Positions 53,866 through 63,170 of a stretch of 64,000 nt of DNA are shown here, piece by piece. The first letter of the stretch is position 1. Each line of letters starts with the position of its first letter. The stretch covers positions 3,534,001-3,598,000 of the forward strand of contig NZ_CP033924.1 of the NCBI RefSeq assembly GCF_003815875.1, written 5' to 3'. The stretch comes from Chryseobacterium lactis (lineage in GTDB: Bacteria > Bacteroidota > Bacteroidia > Flavobacteriales > Weeksellaceae). The notes below the pieces were generated by a model. It worked only from the letters and a program-made list of their open reading frames with translations. It made no database searches and had not been told where the DNA came from. The translations under genes and the position numbers were made by a program.

Positions 53866-55170
53866 ATGAATTTGACAATGAGGCAAACTATCTTGATATC
53901 CTTGTTTTTCTTGTTCGTACAAGGTATAAAAGGACAAACGCAATCTATTTCTCGTGACAGTATTTCTGTTTTTTTTGATGAAATTAAAATTACATCTGAA
54001 AAGAATACTAAACTTTGGGATAAAGAGATTTATGGTCCTACCATTTTAATTGACCCGAAAACAAGAGTGCTTTTCGCAAATGAACCGGATGAAGCAGGTA
54101 TTTTAAAGTCTGATGGTAATGTATATACAGGAATTTTACCGGAAAAAATCAATATTGCAAATACAGCAATCGACTGGAATGGAAAAAGATGGGCAATGAT
54201 CATGCTTCCACTTCCTAACGATAAATCTGACAGAGTCAATTTACTGGGACATGAATCATTCCATCGTATACAGCCTGCATTAGGCTTTACTCTTAATAAT
54301 GATGAAAATAATCATCTTGATCAAAAAGAAGGAAGAATTTATCTGCGTTTAGAACTGGAAGCGTTGAAGAACGCAATCGGATCATCTTCAGAAAAAGAAT
54401 TACAAGAACATCTGGTCAATGCGATGACTTTTAGGAAATATCGAAATACACTTTACAAGAATTCGGCAGGTACTGAAAATTTATTGGAATTAAATGAAGG
54501 TATAGCAGAATTTACAGGACTGATACTAAGCGGAAGAAATAAAAAACAAACCCGGTCATATTTTTTGAATGGAATAGATGGCTTTTTGAAAAATCCCACA
54601 TTTGTCCGCTCATTTGCCTATTATACGACTTCCGTTTACGGCTACTTACTATATAATAAAGATAAAGACTGGAATAAGAAAATTAGTGCAAAAACTGATT
54701 TGACAAATTATTTTATCCAGGCCTTTAATATCAAAATTTCTGCTGACTTAAAAAAAGCAGTGGAAAAGATTTCTGGTCAGTATAATGCGCAATCCATTAT
54801 TAAAGAGGAATCAGAAAGGGAAGAGCAGACAAAAAAACGTATTGCTGAATACAAGCTTAAATTCATTGATCAACCTCATTTTGAAATACAATTTGTAAAA
54901 ATGAACGTTTCATTTGATCCTAGAAATATTATGCCGGTTGAAGATAAGGGAACGGTTTATCCAGCAATAAGGGTTACAGATGTATGGGGGATTTTAACGG
55001 TTGAGAATGGCGCATTGATGAGTCCAAAGTGGGATAAAATATCTATATCAAATCCCATTAAGATAGAAAGCAAAAAAATATCCGGTGATGGCTGGATCCT
55101 TGAATTGACTGATGATTATAAGATAATGAAAGATGAAAGAAGCGGCAATTATACACTGATAAAAAATTGA
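53866..55170 (+). CDS. Secreted gluzincin-like putative metallopeptidase
   Basis: This 434-aa protein has a signal peptide (~1-24). HESFHRIQ (~126-133) is an HExxH motif, and ELNEGIAEFTG about 80 residues later offers the third ligand Glu, a gluzincin-like arrangement. The C-terminal ~110 residues are a separate β-rich domain. No named family was recognised, so peptidase activity is inferred from the motif pair. The next gene follows 51 nt later in the same direction. Confidence 0.65.
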   Translation: MNLTMRQTILISLFFLFVQGIKGQTQSISRDSISVFFDEIKITSEKNTKLWDKEIYGPTILIDPKTRVLFANEPDEAGILKSDGNVYTGILPEKINIANTAIDWNGKRWAMIMLPLPNDKSDRVNLLGHESFHRIQPALGFTLNNDENNHLDQKEGRIYLRLELEALKNAIGSSSEKELQEHLVNAMTFRKYRNTLYKNSAGTENLLELNEGIAEFTGLILSGRNKKQTRSYFLNGIDGFLKNPTFVRSFAYYTTSVYGYLLYNKDKDWNKKISAKTDLTNYFIQAFNIKISADLKKAVEKISGQYNAQSIIKEESEREEQTKKRIAEYKLKFIDQPHFEIQFVKMNVSFDPRNIMPVEDKGTVYPAIRVTDVWGILTVENGALMSPKWDKISISNPIKIESKKISGDGWILELTDDYKIMKDERSGNYTLIKN

Positions 55171-55221
55171 TAGATATATTTATAGAGCATCAGTATTTAA
55201 TGTGACAAAAAATACCATTTC

Positions 55222-56550
55222 ATGAAAGAATTTACATTCAAATATCAAAACAGCAAAGGAGGTTTGTATGTATTGTTATCGTTTTTTATAATTCCTTTAG
55301 TTGTAATTCTGTTAAGTATTACATTAATGAATGATGTCCCTTGGAACTTTTGGATAACGATACCTCTTGGAATCGGAGCAGTCATCTATTGTATGATGAG
55401 GTTCATCAAAATATCAAGCGATTTCGATATCATTACCACAGACGAGGATGGTTTTACTTCGAAAAGCTATGGTCGTGTTCGCTACGAAGATATATCCAGT
55501 ATTCCGCTACTCAATATTCTACAGGCTCCGCCACCTTCCATGAAGATAAAACTGAAAAATAGGAAAAAGCTGATCTGGCAGTTTAATCCTCAAAATAGAA
55601 AGTCGGCAGAAGATGTTGCTGCATTCATTGAATTCAGAAATGAGCTTATTAAAAACCTTGAACTAAAAGCTCAAGAGCTTTCAAAAGTAAATGGAGAGAT
55701 TGATGGGCTTTCACATAATCTGGTTGTACAATTGCAGCGATCAAAAAGACGGGATTACAGATATTTCGTCATTCCATTGTCCGGACTGGCCGGTATATTG
55801 ATCTTTGTCCGTACCTGCGGTACAGATTTTATCGAGAATAAAAGAAAAACTGAGGCAAGGGAATTTACAAATGCAATGTTTCAAATGGAATCTGACTATG
55901 AAAAAAATAGGCAGCAGGCAGAAAAGGTTGCAACAGACTATTCTTTGAAGTTTGGGCCCGTATCACTTTTTACGAACGATCCGCAGGCTGTGATAGAATT
56001 TGCCCCTGAAATCGGCGGAGATCCGTATGCTTCAAAAATAAATATTTTCGGAATAAGAAGGGTAGAGGACAATAAAATCCTTGAAGAATATATAAAACAT
56101 CCCGATAGTGTAGCCTATCAAATGGCGATCATCAATAAACCTATGAAATTCTTTTCTGTGATGAGTAAAAGTATTTTTAGGGAAGACCGTGCAAATACGG
56201 TTCCTGTGTATTTAACCATATATAATCCTCATGAATCACTTCCGCAGTCAGGATTCCGCGGATCGAAAGATACTTTATTCAGACCCATCGAGTTTAATAC
56301 TTCAATTGACCTTCCTCTTAAAGGAGAGATCAACAAGGATATTCTTAATACGATGGATTATGCATCAACCCGCTCGGTTCTCCAGAAATATAAACGTACA
56401 TTCTTTTATATAGCCGCAAAAGAACAGGACGGAATATCTGCTGAAAGATTTCAACAGCTTAAAGAAATGGTGATTGCTGATTTTCAGAAATATGGGATAC
56501 CCACAGATCAGTTTCAGGAAAGACGATTTAATGTAAGCGATAGTCATTAA
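55222..56550 (+). CDS. Membrane protein of unknown function
   Basis: This 442-aa protein has two close hydrophobic helices near the N-terminus (~14-36 and ~41-61) and a third at ~177-196. A PH-like segment (FDIITTDEDGFTSKSYGRVRYEDISSIPLL, ~71-100) precedes the third helix. The C-terminal ~240 residues are soluble and helical. No catalytic motif was seen. It may be co-transcribed with the metallopeptidase-like gene before it. Confidence 0.6.
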   Translation: MKEFTFKYQNSKGGLYVLLSFFIIPLVVILLSITLMNDVPWNFWITIPLGIGAVIYCMMRFIKISSDFDIITTDEDGFTSKSYGRVRYEDISSIPLLNILQAPPPSMKIKLKNRKKLIWQFNPQNRKSAEDVAAFIEFRNELIKNLELKAQELSKVNGEIDGLSHNLVVQLQRSKRRDYRYFVIPLSGLAGILIFVRTCGTDFIENKRKTEAREFTNAMFQMESDYEKNRQQAEKVATDYSLKFGPVSLFTNDPQAVIEFAPEIGGDPYASKINIFGIRRVEDNKILEEYIKHPDSVAYQMAIINKPMKFFSVMSKSIFREDRANTVPVYLTIYNPHESLPQSGFRGSKDTLFRPIEFNTSIDLPLKGEINKDILNTMDYASTRSVLQKYKRTFFYIAAKEQDGISAERFQQLKEMVIADFQKYGIPTDQFQERRFNVSDSH

Positions 56551-56630
56551 CAAAATCAAAAATCTGAAGTTATTGAGTAAATTTGTTATGGGTTAAAAAT
56601 TGAAACATCAAGGATTAAAATAATTAAAAT

Positions 56631-57377
56631 ATGGAATTCTCACCATTCAATCATGTGGTCAAACTCTGCATTCAGGGAATGAGCATGGAAGAAAAAGATC
56701 ATCACGAAGAAGCTCGTAAATTATTCATGCAAGGTTGGGATGAAGCAACAAATGATCATGAAAAATTTCTTTCGGCATACTATATATCCCGACATCAGAA
56801 AACGGTTTCCGACAAGTTAAAATGGCTTGAAACAGCGTTACAGTATGCTTTAAAAATAAATGATAGTACTGTTGAAAGTGCTCTTCCGGCCCTTTATCTG
56901 AATATTGCAAAATGCTATGAAGATTTGTCTGATCCACAAAAAGCAAAAGAAAATTCTGAATTAGCGGCGATACAGCTTAAAAATAATCCTTCCGATAAAG
57001 GTCCTTTTTATCATGGTACCAAAGCTGCTCTTCAGATTGGTGATCTGCTTGTTGCAGGAGGTAATTCTAATTATAAATCAGAATTCAAAATGAATCACAT
57101 TTATTTTACAGCTTTGGTGAATGGAGCGGGGCTTGCTGCCGCTTTGGCAAAAGGAGAAGGTCGTGAACGGGTATATATCGTTGAGCCGACAGGAGTTTAT
57201 GAGAATGATCCAAATCTTACAGATAAAAAATTTCCCGGAAATCCAACACGGTCTTATCGCTCACAGACACCATTGAAAATTATTGGAGAGGCCACGGATT
57301 GGCACAAACCAAATCCTGAAGAACTTCAAAAGTTTCGTGAAAAACTGGAGAGTAGTGAAGGGGAAATTATCAATTAA
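56631..57377 (+). CDS. arr: TPR-Arr: rifampin ADP-ribosyltransferase with N-terminal helical domain
   Basis: This 248-aa protein carries a complete Arr domain at ~124-225: GPFYHGTK (His128), HIYFTALVNGAGLAAALA (Tyr158), VYIVEPTG and NDPNLTDKKFPGNPTRSYRS (Asp193 region). The His/Tyr/Asp set matches the NAD-binding residues of known Arr enzymes, which inactivate rifamycins by ADP-ribosylation. Classical Arr is about 140 aa. The extra ~120 N-terminal residues form TPR-like helices (HHEEARKLFMQGWDEA, ALYLNIAKCYEDLSDPQKA). Rifampin resistance is therefore likely but unproven for the fused form. A terminator follows. Confidence 0.88.
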   Translation: MEFSPFNHVVKLCIQGMSMEEKDHHEEARKLFMQGWDEATNDHEKFLSAYYISRHQKTVSDKLKWLETALQYALKINDSTVESALPALYLNIAKCYEDLSDPQKAKENSELAAIQLKNNPSDKGPFYHGTKAALQIGDLLVAGGNSNYKSEFKMNHIYFTALVNGAGLAAALAKGEGRERVYIVEPTGVYENDPNLTDKKFPGNPTRSYRSQTPLKIIGEATDWHKPNPEELQKFREKLESSEGEIIN

Positions 57378-57405
57378 CCTTTAAAAATAGAATCATAAAA
57401 ATAGC

Positions 57406-57436
57406 GGCCTTCCATAATCTTTGGAAGGCCGGTATT
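57406..57436. terminator. Bidirectional terminator between convergent genes
   Basis: A 9-bp stem (ggccttcca with tggaaggcc) with a 7-nt loop lies between the arr gene and the facing phosphodiesterase gene. Confidence 0.85.
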
Positions 57437-58378
57437 TTATAAACTTATTTTTTTACCTTGTTCAGGGAAAATGTAATTGACTTTTAAAGGATTGTTTTTC
57501 AATAACTCCTTTTTTATAATCTCAGGATTGTCTCCGGTTGGTTTTCTATGGGTGATCACGATCTGTAACCCTTCCAGGTTCTTCTGACCTGTTTTTTCTT
57601 TAAGGTTTTCTAGTTCTTCCAGTAAGAGATTAGGCGTAAGATGGCCAAATAATGATTTTTCAGGCTGGCTGTTTGGGAAAGAAACCTCGATTAATATGGT
57701 AGTTAGTTGCTTTTTTTGTATTAACGGAGCGATGTTGTTCCAAAGGATATTAAGTCTATCAGACTTTTCAATTCGATCAGCTCCCGTATCTCCTAAGTAA
57801 AGCAGATAATTTTCGTTATTTCTCACCAGTAGGGCACTGCTTTTATAAGGATTCACATGGCTGAGTTCATAACCTGTTATAAAGAACGGAGTTTGAGGTG
57901 CAGGTATTTCTACTCCTTCCTGCAGTTCATTATAGTGGTATTTACCTAAAATCGGTTTCTGCCCCTGATCAGCAAAATTAATCCAGGTATCGTTGATGAA
58001 GTAATGATTTTGCAAAATCTGAAGTACCGGAGCTATACCGAAAATATTTTTTTTAGAATCTGCCGGAGAGTTGATAATAAGTCCTGATACATGGTCCAAA
58101 TGACCGTGTGATACAAAATATCCTTTGATCTGATCTTTCAGAACAGTTTCTTCTGATCCGTTGAGACTTTTCAATTGAATGGCTTTTCGAATGCCTGTAT
58201 TGATGGTACCCGCATCAAGACAAAGATATTCATTCCCTTTTGGTGCTCCTACCAGATACGCCGATAGGTTATCTTCCTGCTCTCCTCCGTATATACCCAA
58301 TGGAATAATATCAAAGCTTTGTGCCTGGCAGACAGTATGTACAATGAGAGCAAATAAAGAAACTGCTAATTTTTTCAT
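57437..58378 (-). CDS. Class II 3',5'-cyclic-nucleotide phosphodiesterase, exported
   Basis: This 313-aa protein has a signal peptide (~1-19) and an MBL-type fold with SHGHLDHVSGL (~90-100), LYLGDTGADRI (~194-204) and FGHLTPNLLLEEL (~245-257). These match the class II cyclic-nucleotide phosphodiesterases (yeast PDE1, bacterial CpdP). In the periplasm it would hydrolyse extracellular cAMP or cGMP. The signal peptide distinguishes it from cytoplasmic regulators. Confidence 0.88.
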   Translation of the reverse strand: MKKLAVSLFALIVHTVCQAQSFDIIPLGIYGGEQEDNLSAYLVGAPKGNEYLCLDAGTINTGIRKAIQLKSLNGSEETVLKDQIKGYFVSHGHLDHVSGLIINSPADSKKNIFGIAPVLQILQNHYFINDTWINFADQGQKPILGKYHYNELQEGVEIPAPQTPFFITGYELSHVNPYKSSALLVRNNENYLLYLGDTGADRIEKSDRLNILWNNIAPLIQKKQLTTILIEVSFPNSQPEKSLFGHLTPNLLLEELENLKEKTGQKNLEGLQIVITHRKPTGDNPEIIKKELLKNNPLKVNYIFPEQGKKISL

Positions 58379-58734
58379 AATATTTTAAACTAAAATCAAT
58401 CCTTTACAGAATAGGACAGGGCAAATTTACATTATTTATGGCGATAAGATTTTAATAAATAGTGAATATTGACCGCATATAAATCAACCTTCCCGGTAAA
58501 TAAGGAAGGTTGAAGGGATATGAATGGTAAATTAAAATAGATCTACTTGGTATTCAAAGCTAGACATTAAATTTTCGTTTTATTATGACTGGAATCATAT
58601 TCACAAATATTTGAATTATTTTTAATAAACATTGAAAAATGATTTTCTTCTTCACATGATATATTTTACGTCACCTTTATTTGCCAGGTTAATTTTAATA
58701 TCTTTAATGCCTAAATCATTAAAAATTATTCCTC
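58379..58734. other. Gene-free intergenic region
   Basis: This AT-rich DNA of 356 nt lies between divergent genes. A small hairpin-like stretch, accttcccggtaaataaggaaggt, lies at 58487-58510. No gene and no exact consensus promoter are visible. Confidence 0.5.
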
Positions 58735-59277
58735 ATGAAAATAAAACCTTTAACATTATTTTTAACTGTACTTTTTCAATTGTTAAGCGTAACAGCATTT
58801 TCGCAGAAAACAGCAGACTTACATTCTTTATTAAACAAAAATTCTGAATTTATTTTTCCACAAACCCCCGATAAAATTTCAAAAGCACTTCATGCCAAAA
58901 CTATTTTTTATGAGGATGCCAACGATGAAAAATATGCAAAGTGGATTACGGCAACAGGGCTGGAATTGTATTGCAGCCTTGGGAAAAATAATGTGATTAA
59001 CGAAATGTCTTTTGATGTACCAGACCATAAAGTTTTGGCTATTGAAGGGCTACCTTATGGGCTTGTTCTGAATAAAACGACATTACAACAAGCCAAAACG
59101 ACATTCAGTAAATACAATACTAAAACTCAAAAACTTGGTGATGACAGTGAGTTTTCAGGAGGTTCAAAGCTGGTTTTTAAAAAAGGAAATCACTATACAA
59201 TCTTGCTTTTTGATGCCAAGAATCTTTTGAAATCTATAGGAATTACAACAGAACTCGTTGATCCTGCAGCCAATTAA
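58735..59277 (+). CDS. Secreted protein of unknown function
   Basis: This 180-aa protein has a signal peptide ending near AFSQ (~23). The mature part shows alternating strands and helices (LELYCSLGKNNVINEMSFDVP, KLVFKKGNHYTILLFDAKNLLKSIGI). I recognise no family. It is monocistronic and ends near a strong palindromic terminator. Confidence 0.65.
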   Translation: MKIKPLTLFLTVLFQLLSVTAFSQKTADLHSLLNKNSEFIFPQTPDKISKALHAKTIFYEDANDEKYAKWITATGLELYCSLGKNNVINEMSFDVPDHKVLAIEGLPYGLVLNKTTLQQAKTTFSKYNTKTQKLGDDSEFSGGSKLVFKKGNHYTILLFDAKNLLKSIGITTELVDPAAN

Positions 59278-59350
59278 TATGAATATTTTTTACATTTTAT
59301 CATGTTGAACTCTTTCTCCTATTGAAACGAATTGAAAATTTTAAAAATAG

Positions 59351-59398
59351 AATTCAAAACAAAATCCATCTAGCGCTAGATGGATTTTGTTTTGAATT
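59351..59398. terminator. Perfect 48-bp palindrome, bidirectional terminator
   Basis: All 24 base pairs match around the centre at 59374/59375, with T-rich and A-rich arms. It lies between the plus-strand secreted protein gene and the minus-strand regulator gene, so it probably terminates both. Confidence 0.9.
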
Positions 59399-59404
59399 AT
59401 TTAG

Positions 59405-61120
59405 TTAGTAGTTCAGGTTACGGATAAAAGTATTTAAATCGTCTTCCTTATTAACTTCTAATTTTTGCTTTAATCTGTGTTTTGTGACACTAACGGTCTT
59501 AGGATCTACCTTTAAGGCTGTTGCTATCTGCATATTATCCATATTCAGGTAAATATAGGCGGCATATTTCAGATCAAGATTGGTTAATTTGTTTTTGGCA
59601 AGCTCATTAAGGCGTTTAAAGAAATTAGGATGAGTTTCCTGTATAATATCCCGGATCGTGTTGAAATTACGATCCATTAAATGTTCATCCTTAAGTAAAT
59701 GCTCGATTTTTTTATCTTTAGGTATATTTACTTTCAACTCATTGATAAAAGTATTTTTATGTTCCAACTGGATAGATGTAGCGAGAGCTTGCTTTTGGAG
59801 TTGTTCCTGTTTCATCATAGAAAGCTCATTTTCTATTTTCAATTTTTCCTTTTCAGATTCTAAAAATTTTGTTGTTCTTTTGTTAAGTTTCTGACGGTAA
59901 TGAAGGGTGAAAAAAAGAAAAATAAGTCCCAGAATTGTAGAAATGATGGCCCCGATATACCATATTTCATACTTTTTGTAAGCGTTATTTTTTTCCTCCA
60001 GAATGTTTTTTTCCTGTTCAGTCTTGTAAAAAGTATCCAAAGACGTTGTATTGTTTTCATATAATCGCTTATCCTCTTCTGTAATGGTCTCTCTCAATTT
60101 TTTTTGATAGGCTAAGGCTTTATCCAACTTGTGTAATTTCTCATAGGCATCAGCTATATTTCTGTACAACGTAATTTTGTATGCTGCAGGAATTTGTTTA
60201 TCATTAATAAAAGCTTCAGTCTTTAAATAATATTCTAATGCAGTAGTGCTATCTCCCATAAGAGAGTAGGCGCAGCCAATATTATTGAGAAGGGTATATA
60301 AATAACGCTTATCTTTAACATCCTCATATAAAGGGAATCCTTTATTGTAATATTCTAAGGCTTTGTTGTAATCCTGATGATTGAGGTAGGTAGCTCCTAT
60401 ATTGCAATAATACAGCAACTGTAATCTTTTTTTGATGTCAGAGTCTGGCATTTGTGAAGTTGCCGCAAAAGCTTTGTTAAAGACAACTTTGGCAGAATCA
60501 CTATACTTTGTATCTTGAGTACTGACGGATTGATCAATATAAAAATTACCTGTATCAGTATTAATTATACTTAGTAAAAGGCCGCTTTTTGATTCTTCAG
60601 CAAACTTAATGGCTGACCTAAATTCTGCAATATTTCTCTTTTCAAAATGATTTTTCCTTAAAGCAATAAATTTTGCGTGATAAAGCATTGCAAGCATAAA
60701 ATTTTCATGAGGATGCTTTTTGAAAATAGTAACACTTTTAGCAAAAGATTTAATATACAAATCCCACTTATTGATTGCCTGATAATAGATGGTATTGCCG
60801 TACTCTACATAAGCTTCGTCAATTTCATTTCCTGTTTTACCAGCTATGTCTTTTGCTTTCTGAATCATCTTTAACAACTGAGCATTACTATCCTTTTCAT
60901 CCATAAGCTTATAATAATAGGCAAGATAAATGTAGCCAATAACTTGTCGGGATTTGTTTTCAGATTTTAAAAATCTATTTTCTGTAAATATCTTAGCTTC
61001 CTCCAATTTGTTACTGAAAAGAAGCGCATATAATTCTTGTTGGTCTTTATCGGTATCACTTTGAGCCAAAGAAAAAATGGGGAATATCAATAAAATAAAG
61101 ACTAAAATGGACCTTTTCAT
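59405..61120 (-). CDS. Membrane-spanning TPR regulator with LuxR-like HTH, paralogue 1
   Basis: This 571-aa protein has a signal peptide (~1-19), TPR repeats across ~25-350 on the periplasmic side and one membrane helix at ~388-405. A coiled coil (~410-450) and a C-terminal HTH (~512-554, LKYAAYIYLNMDNMQIATAL then VDPKTVSVTKHRLKQKL) follow. The HTH resembles the LuxR/GerE four-helix type. A periplasmic sensor joined to a cytoplasmic DNA-binding end in one chain suggests a one-component transmembrane regulator. It is one of three tandem copies. Confidence 0.85.
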   Translation of the reverse strand: MKRSILVFILLIFPIFSLAQSDTDKDQQELYALLFSNKLEEAKIFTENRFLKSENKSRQVIGYIYLAYYYKLMDEKDSNAQLLKMIQKAKDIAGKTGNEIDEAYVEYGNTIYYQAINKWDLYIKSFAKSVTIFKKHPHENFMLAMLYHAKFIALRKNHFEKRNIAEFRSAIKFAEESKSGLLLSIINTDTGNFYIDQSVSTQDTKYSDSAKVVFNKAFAATSQMPDSDIKKRLQLLYYCNIGATYLNHQDYNKALEYYNKGFPLYEDVKDKRYLYTLLNNIGCAYSLMGDSTTALEYYLKTEAFINDKQIPAAYKITLYRNIADAYEKLHKLDKALAYQKKLRETITEEDKRLYENNTTSLDTFYKTEQEKNILEEKNNAYKKYEIWYIGAIISTILGLIFLFFTLHYRQKLNKRTTKFLESEKEKLKIENELSMMKQEQLQKQALATSIQLEHKNTFINELKVNIPKDKKIEHLLKDEHLMDRNFNTIRDIIQETHPNFFKRLNELAKNKLTNLDLKYAAYIYLNMDNMQIATALKVDPKTVSVTKHRLKQKLEVNKEDDLNTFIRNLNY

Positions 61121-61267
61121 TTTTGGGAATTAAATTTAAATATTATCTATAATTTGTGTTTCTTAAATATAATATTTTACTAATACAAAATCAAAGTTAA
61201 TTTATAAAATAAAATGTTCTTTTTTTAATTAAAAAAAATTATAGGAAGGTTTGAGTGTAAATACAAT

Positions 61268-61297
61268 AAAATCCACCTCTTAAGAGATGGATTTTGA
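61268..61297. terminator. Terminator between regulator paralogues
   Basis: A 14-bp stem with one mismatch (61268-61295, aaaatccacctctt with aagagatggatttt) lies downstream of paralogue 2. A decayed copy is found at ~63120-63150 downstream of paralogue 3, so the hairpin was duplicated along with the gene. Confidence 0.75.
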
Positions 61298-61314
61298 TTT
61301 TTATGTGATAGAAA

Positions 61315-63024
61315 TTAGTATTTCATAGTACGAATGAAGGTATTTAAATCTTGCCCTTTCCCAACACCAAGCTTTTGTTTTAACCGATATTTTGTGACGC
61401 TAACGGTTTTGGGATCTACTTTTAGGGCTGTTGAAATCTGCATATTATCCATATTCAGGTAAATATAGGCTGCATATTTCAGGTCCAGATTGGTTAATCT
61501 GTTTTTGGCAAGCTCATTCAAGCGTTTAAAAAAATTAGGATGGGTTTCCTGTATGATATCTCGGATGGTATTGAAATTATTGTCTATCAGTTGTTCATCT
61601 TTTAATAAATGATTGAGTTTTTTGTCTTTAGGCATATTTACTTTCAGTTCATTAATAAATGTGTTTTTATGTTGGAGCTGAATAGATGTGGCCAGGGCCT
61701 GCCTTTGGAGTTGCTCCTGTTTCATGATAGAGAGTTCATTTTCCATGTGTAATTTTTCTTTCTCCGATTCTAAAAGGCTGGTTGTTCTTTTGTTGAGCTT
61801 CTTGCGATAATCGAGGGTAAAGAAAAGTAAAATAAGTCCTAAAACTGTAGAAATGATGGCGCTGATATACCACATTTCATACTTCTTGTAAGCTATGTTT
61901 TTTTCTTTCAGAATATTTTTTTCCTGTTCAGTCTGATAAAAAGTGTCCAGAGATTTGCTGTTGTCGTCGTATAGTCGCTTATCTAATGCGATAATTGTTT
62001 CCTTACATTTTTTTTCATATTCTAAAGCTTTATCCAACATCCGCAATTTTTCGTACGCTTCAGATATATTTAAATACAGTTTAACTTTATATTTATCTGT
62101 AATTTGTTTGTCCGCATTCATTGACTCTGCCTTTAAATAGTATTTTAATGCCAGGTTGTTATCCTGCATAAGTGCATAGGTATAGCCTATATTATTAAAT
62201 AAGCTCCATAAATAAAACTTGTCTTTGTCATTATTATACAACTGTAATCCCTTATTATAGTTTGCTAAAGCTTTGGAATATTCCCGATCATTGGTATAAA
62301 TTGATCCGATATTGGTATAATAAAAAAACTGCAGTTTTTTGCTTACATAAGAATTTTGCACCTGCTGAGCTATTTTGAGGCTTTGGTTAAAAGCAGTTAT
62401 TGCGGAATCTTTATATTTTTTTGCGGTATTATTTTGATAGGCATAAAAGCCTCCTAAAAAATTATAGCCTGAACTTATGAGAAATTTATTTTTAGACTGC
62501 AGGGCATATTTTAAAGCTAAAGTATAGTCAGTAACATTCCTGTTCTCAAGAGGGTTGGCTTCCGTATTCATAAGTTTTGAATAATAAAGTAGCGTTAACA
62601 TGAAGTTTTCATGGGGGCGCTTTTTAAAAATGCTTATACTTTTTTGTAATGATTTAATATACAAGTCCCACTTATTTATTTTTTGATAGTATATTGTGTT
62701 AGCGTACTCCACATAAGCTTCATCAATCTCATTCCCAGTTTCCTTTGCAATATCTTGTGCTTTCTGTAAGGTTTTCAGTAGTTGATCATTACCATCTTGC
62801 TCATCATTAATTTTATAATAAAGTATGAGATAGACGTAGCCAATGATTTGCCTGGATCTGCTTTCAGATTTAAGAAACCTACTATCTATAAAAATTTTAG
62901 CTTCTGGCAATTTTCTTACAAATAAAAGCGAATACAAGTCTTGCTGATCTTTGTCTGTATCACTTTGAGCTAAAGAAAAGACAGGAAGCAGAAGCAAAAT
63001 TAATATTGAAATATACCTTTTCAT
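61315..63024 (-). CDS. Membrane-spanning TPR regulator with LuxR-like HTH, paralogue 2
   Basis: This 569-aa protein has the same architecture as the neighbour at 59405-61120: signal peptide ending LAQ, TPRs, a membrane helix (YISAIISTVLGLILLFF), a coiled coil and the C-terminal HTH. The C-terminal ~200 residues are far more alike between copies than the TPR region, which suggests different ligands but similar DNA sites. Confidence 0.85.
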   Translation of the reverse strand: MKRYISILILLLLPVFSLAQSDTDKDQQDLYSLLFVRKLPEAKIFIDSRFLKSESRSRQIIGYVYLILYYKINDEQDGNDQLLKTLQKAQDIAKETGNEIDEAYVEYANTIYYQKINKWDLYIKSLQKSISIFKKRPHENFMLTLLYYSKLMNTEANPLENRNVTDYTLALKYALQSKNKFLISSGYNFLGGFYAYQNNTAKKYKDSAITAFNQSLKIAQQVQNSYVSKKLQFFYYTNIGSIYTNDREYSKALANYNKGLQLYNNDKDKFYLWSLFNNIGYTYALMQDNNLALKYYLKAESMNADKQITDKYKVKLYLNISEAYEKLRMLDKALEYEKKCKETIIALDKRLYDDNSKSLDTFYQTEQEKNILKEKNIAYKKYEMWYISAIISTVLGLILLFFTLDYRKKLNKRTTSLLESEKEKLHMENELSIMKQEQLQRQALATSIQLQHKNTFINELKVNMPKDKKLNHLLKDEQLIDNNFNTIRDIIQETHPNFFKRLNELAKNRLTNLDLKYAAYIYLNMDNMQISTALKVDPKTVSVTKYRLKQKLGVGKGQDLNTFIRTMKY

Positions 63025-63170
63025 TTTCTCGGATTAAATTTAGACTATCTATAAATTGTTTTTTTTAATATAATATTTTGTTAAGATAAAATTCAGGTAG
63101 CTTGTATGCGAGTAAAAAATGAAAAAATTTCTTTCTTATAAGATGGATTTTGATTTTTATGCGTTGGGAA

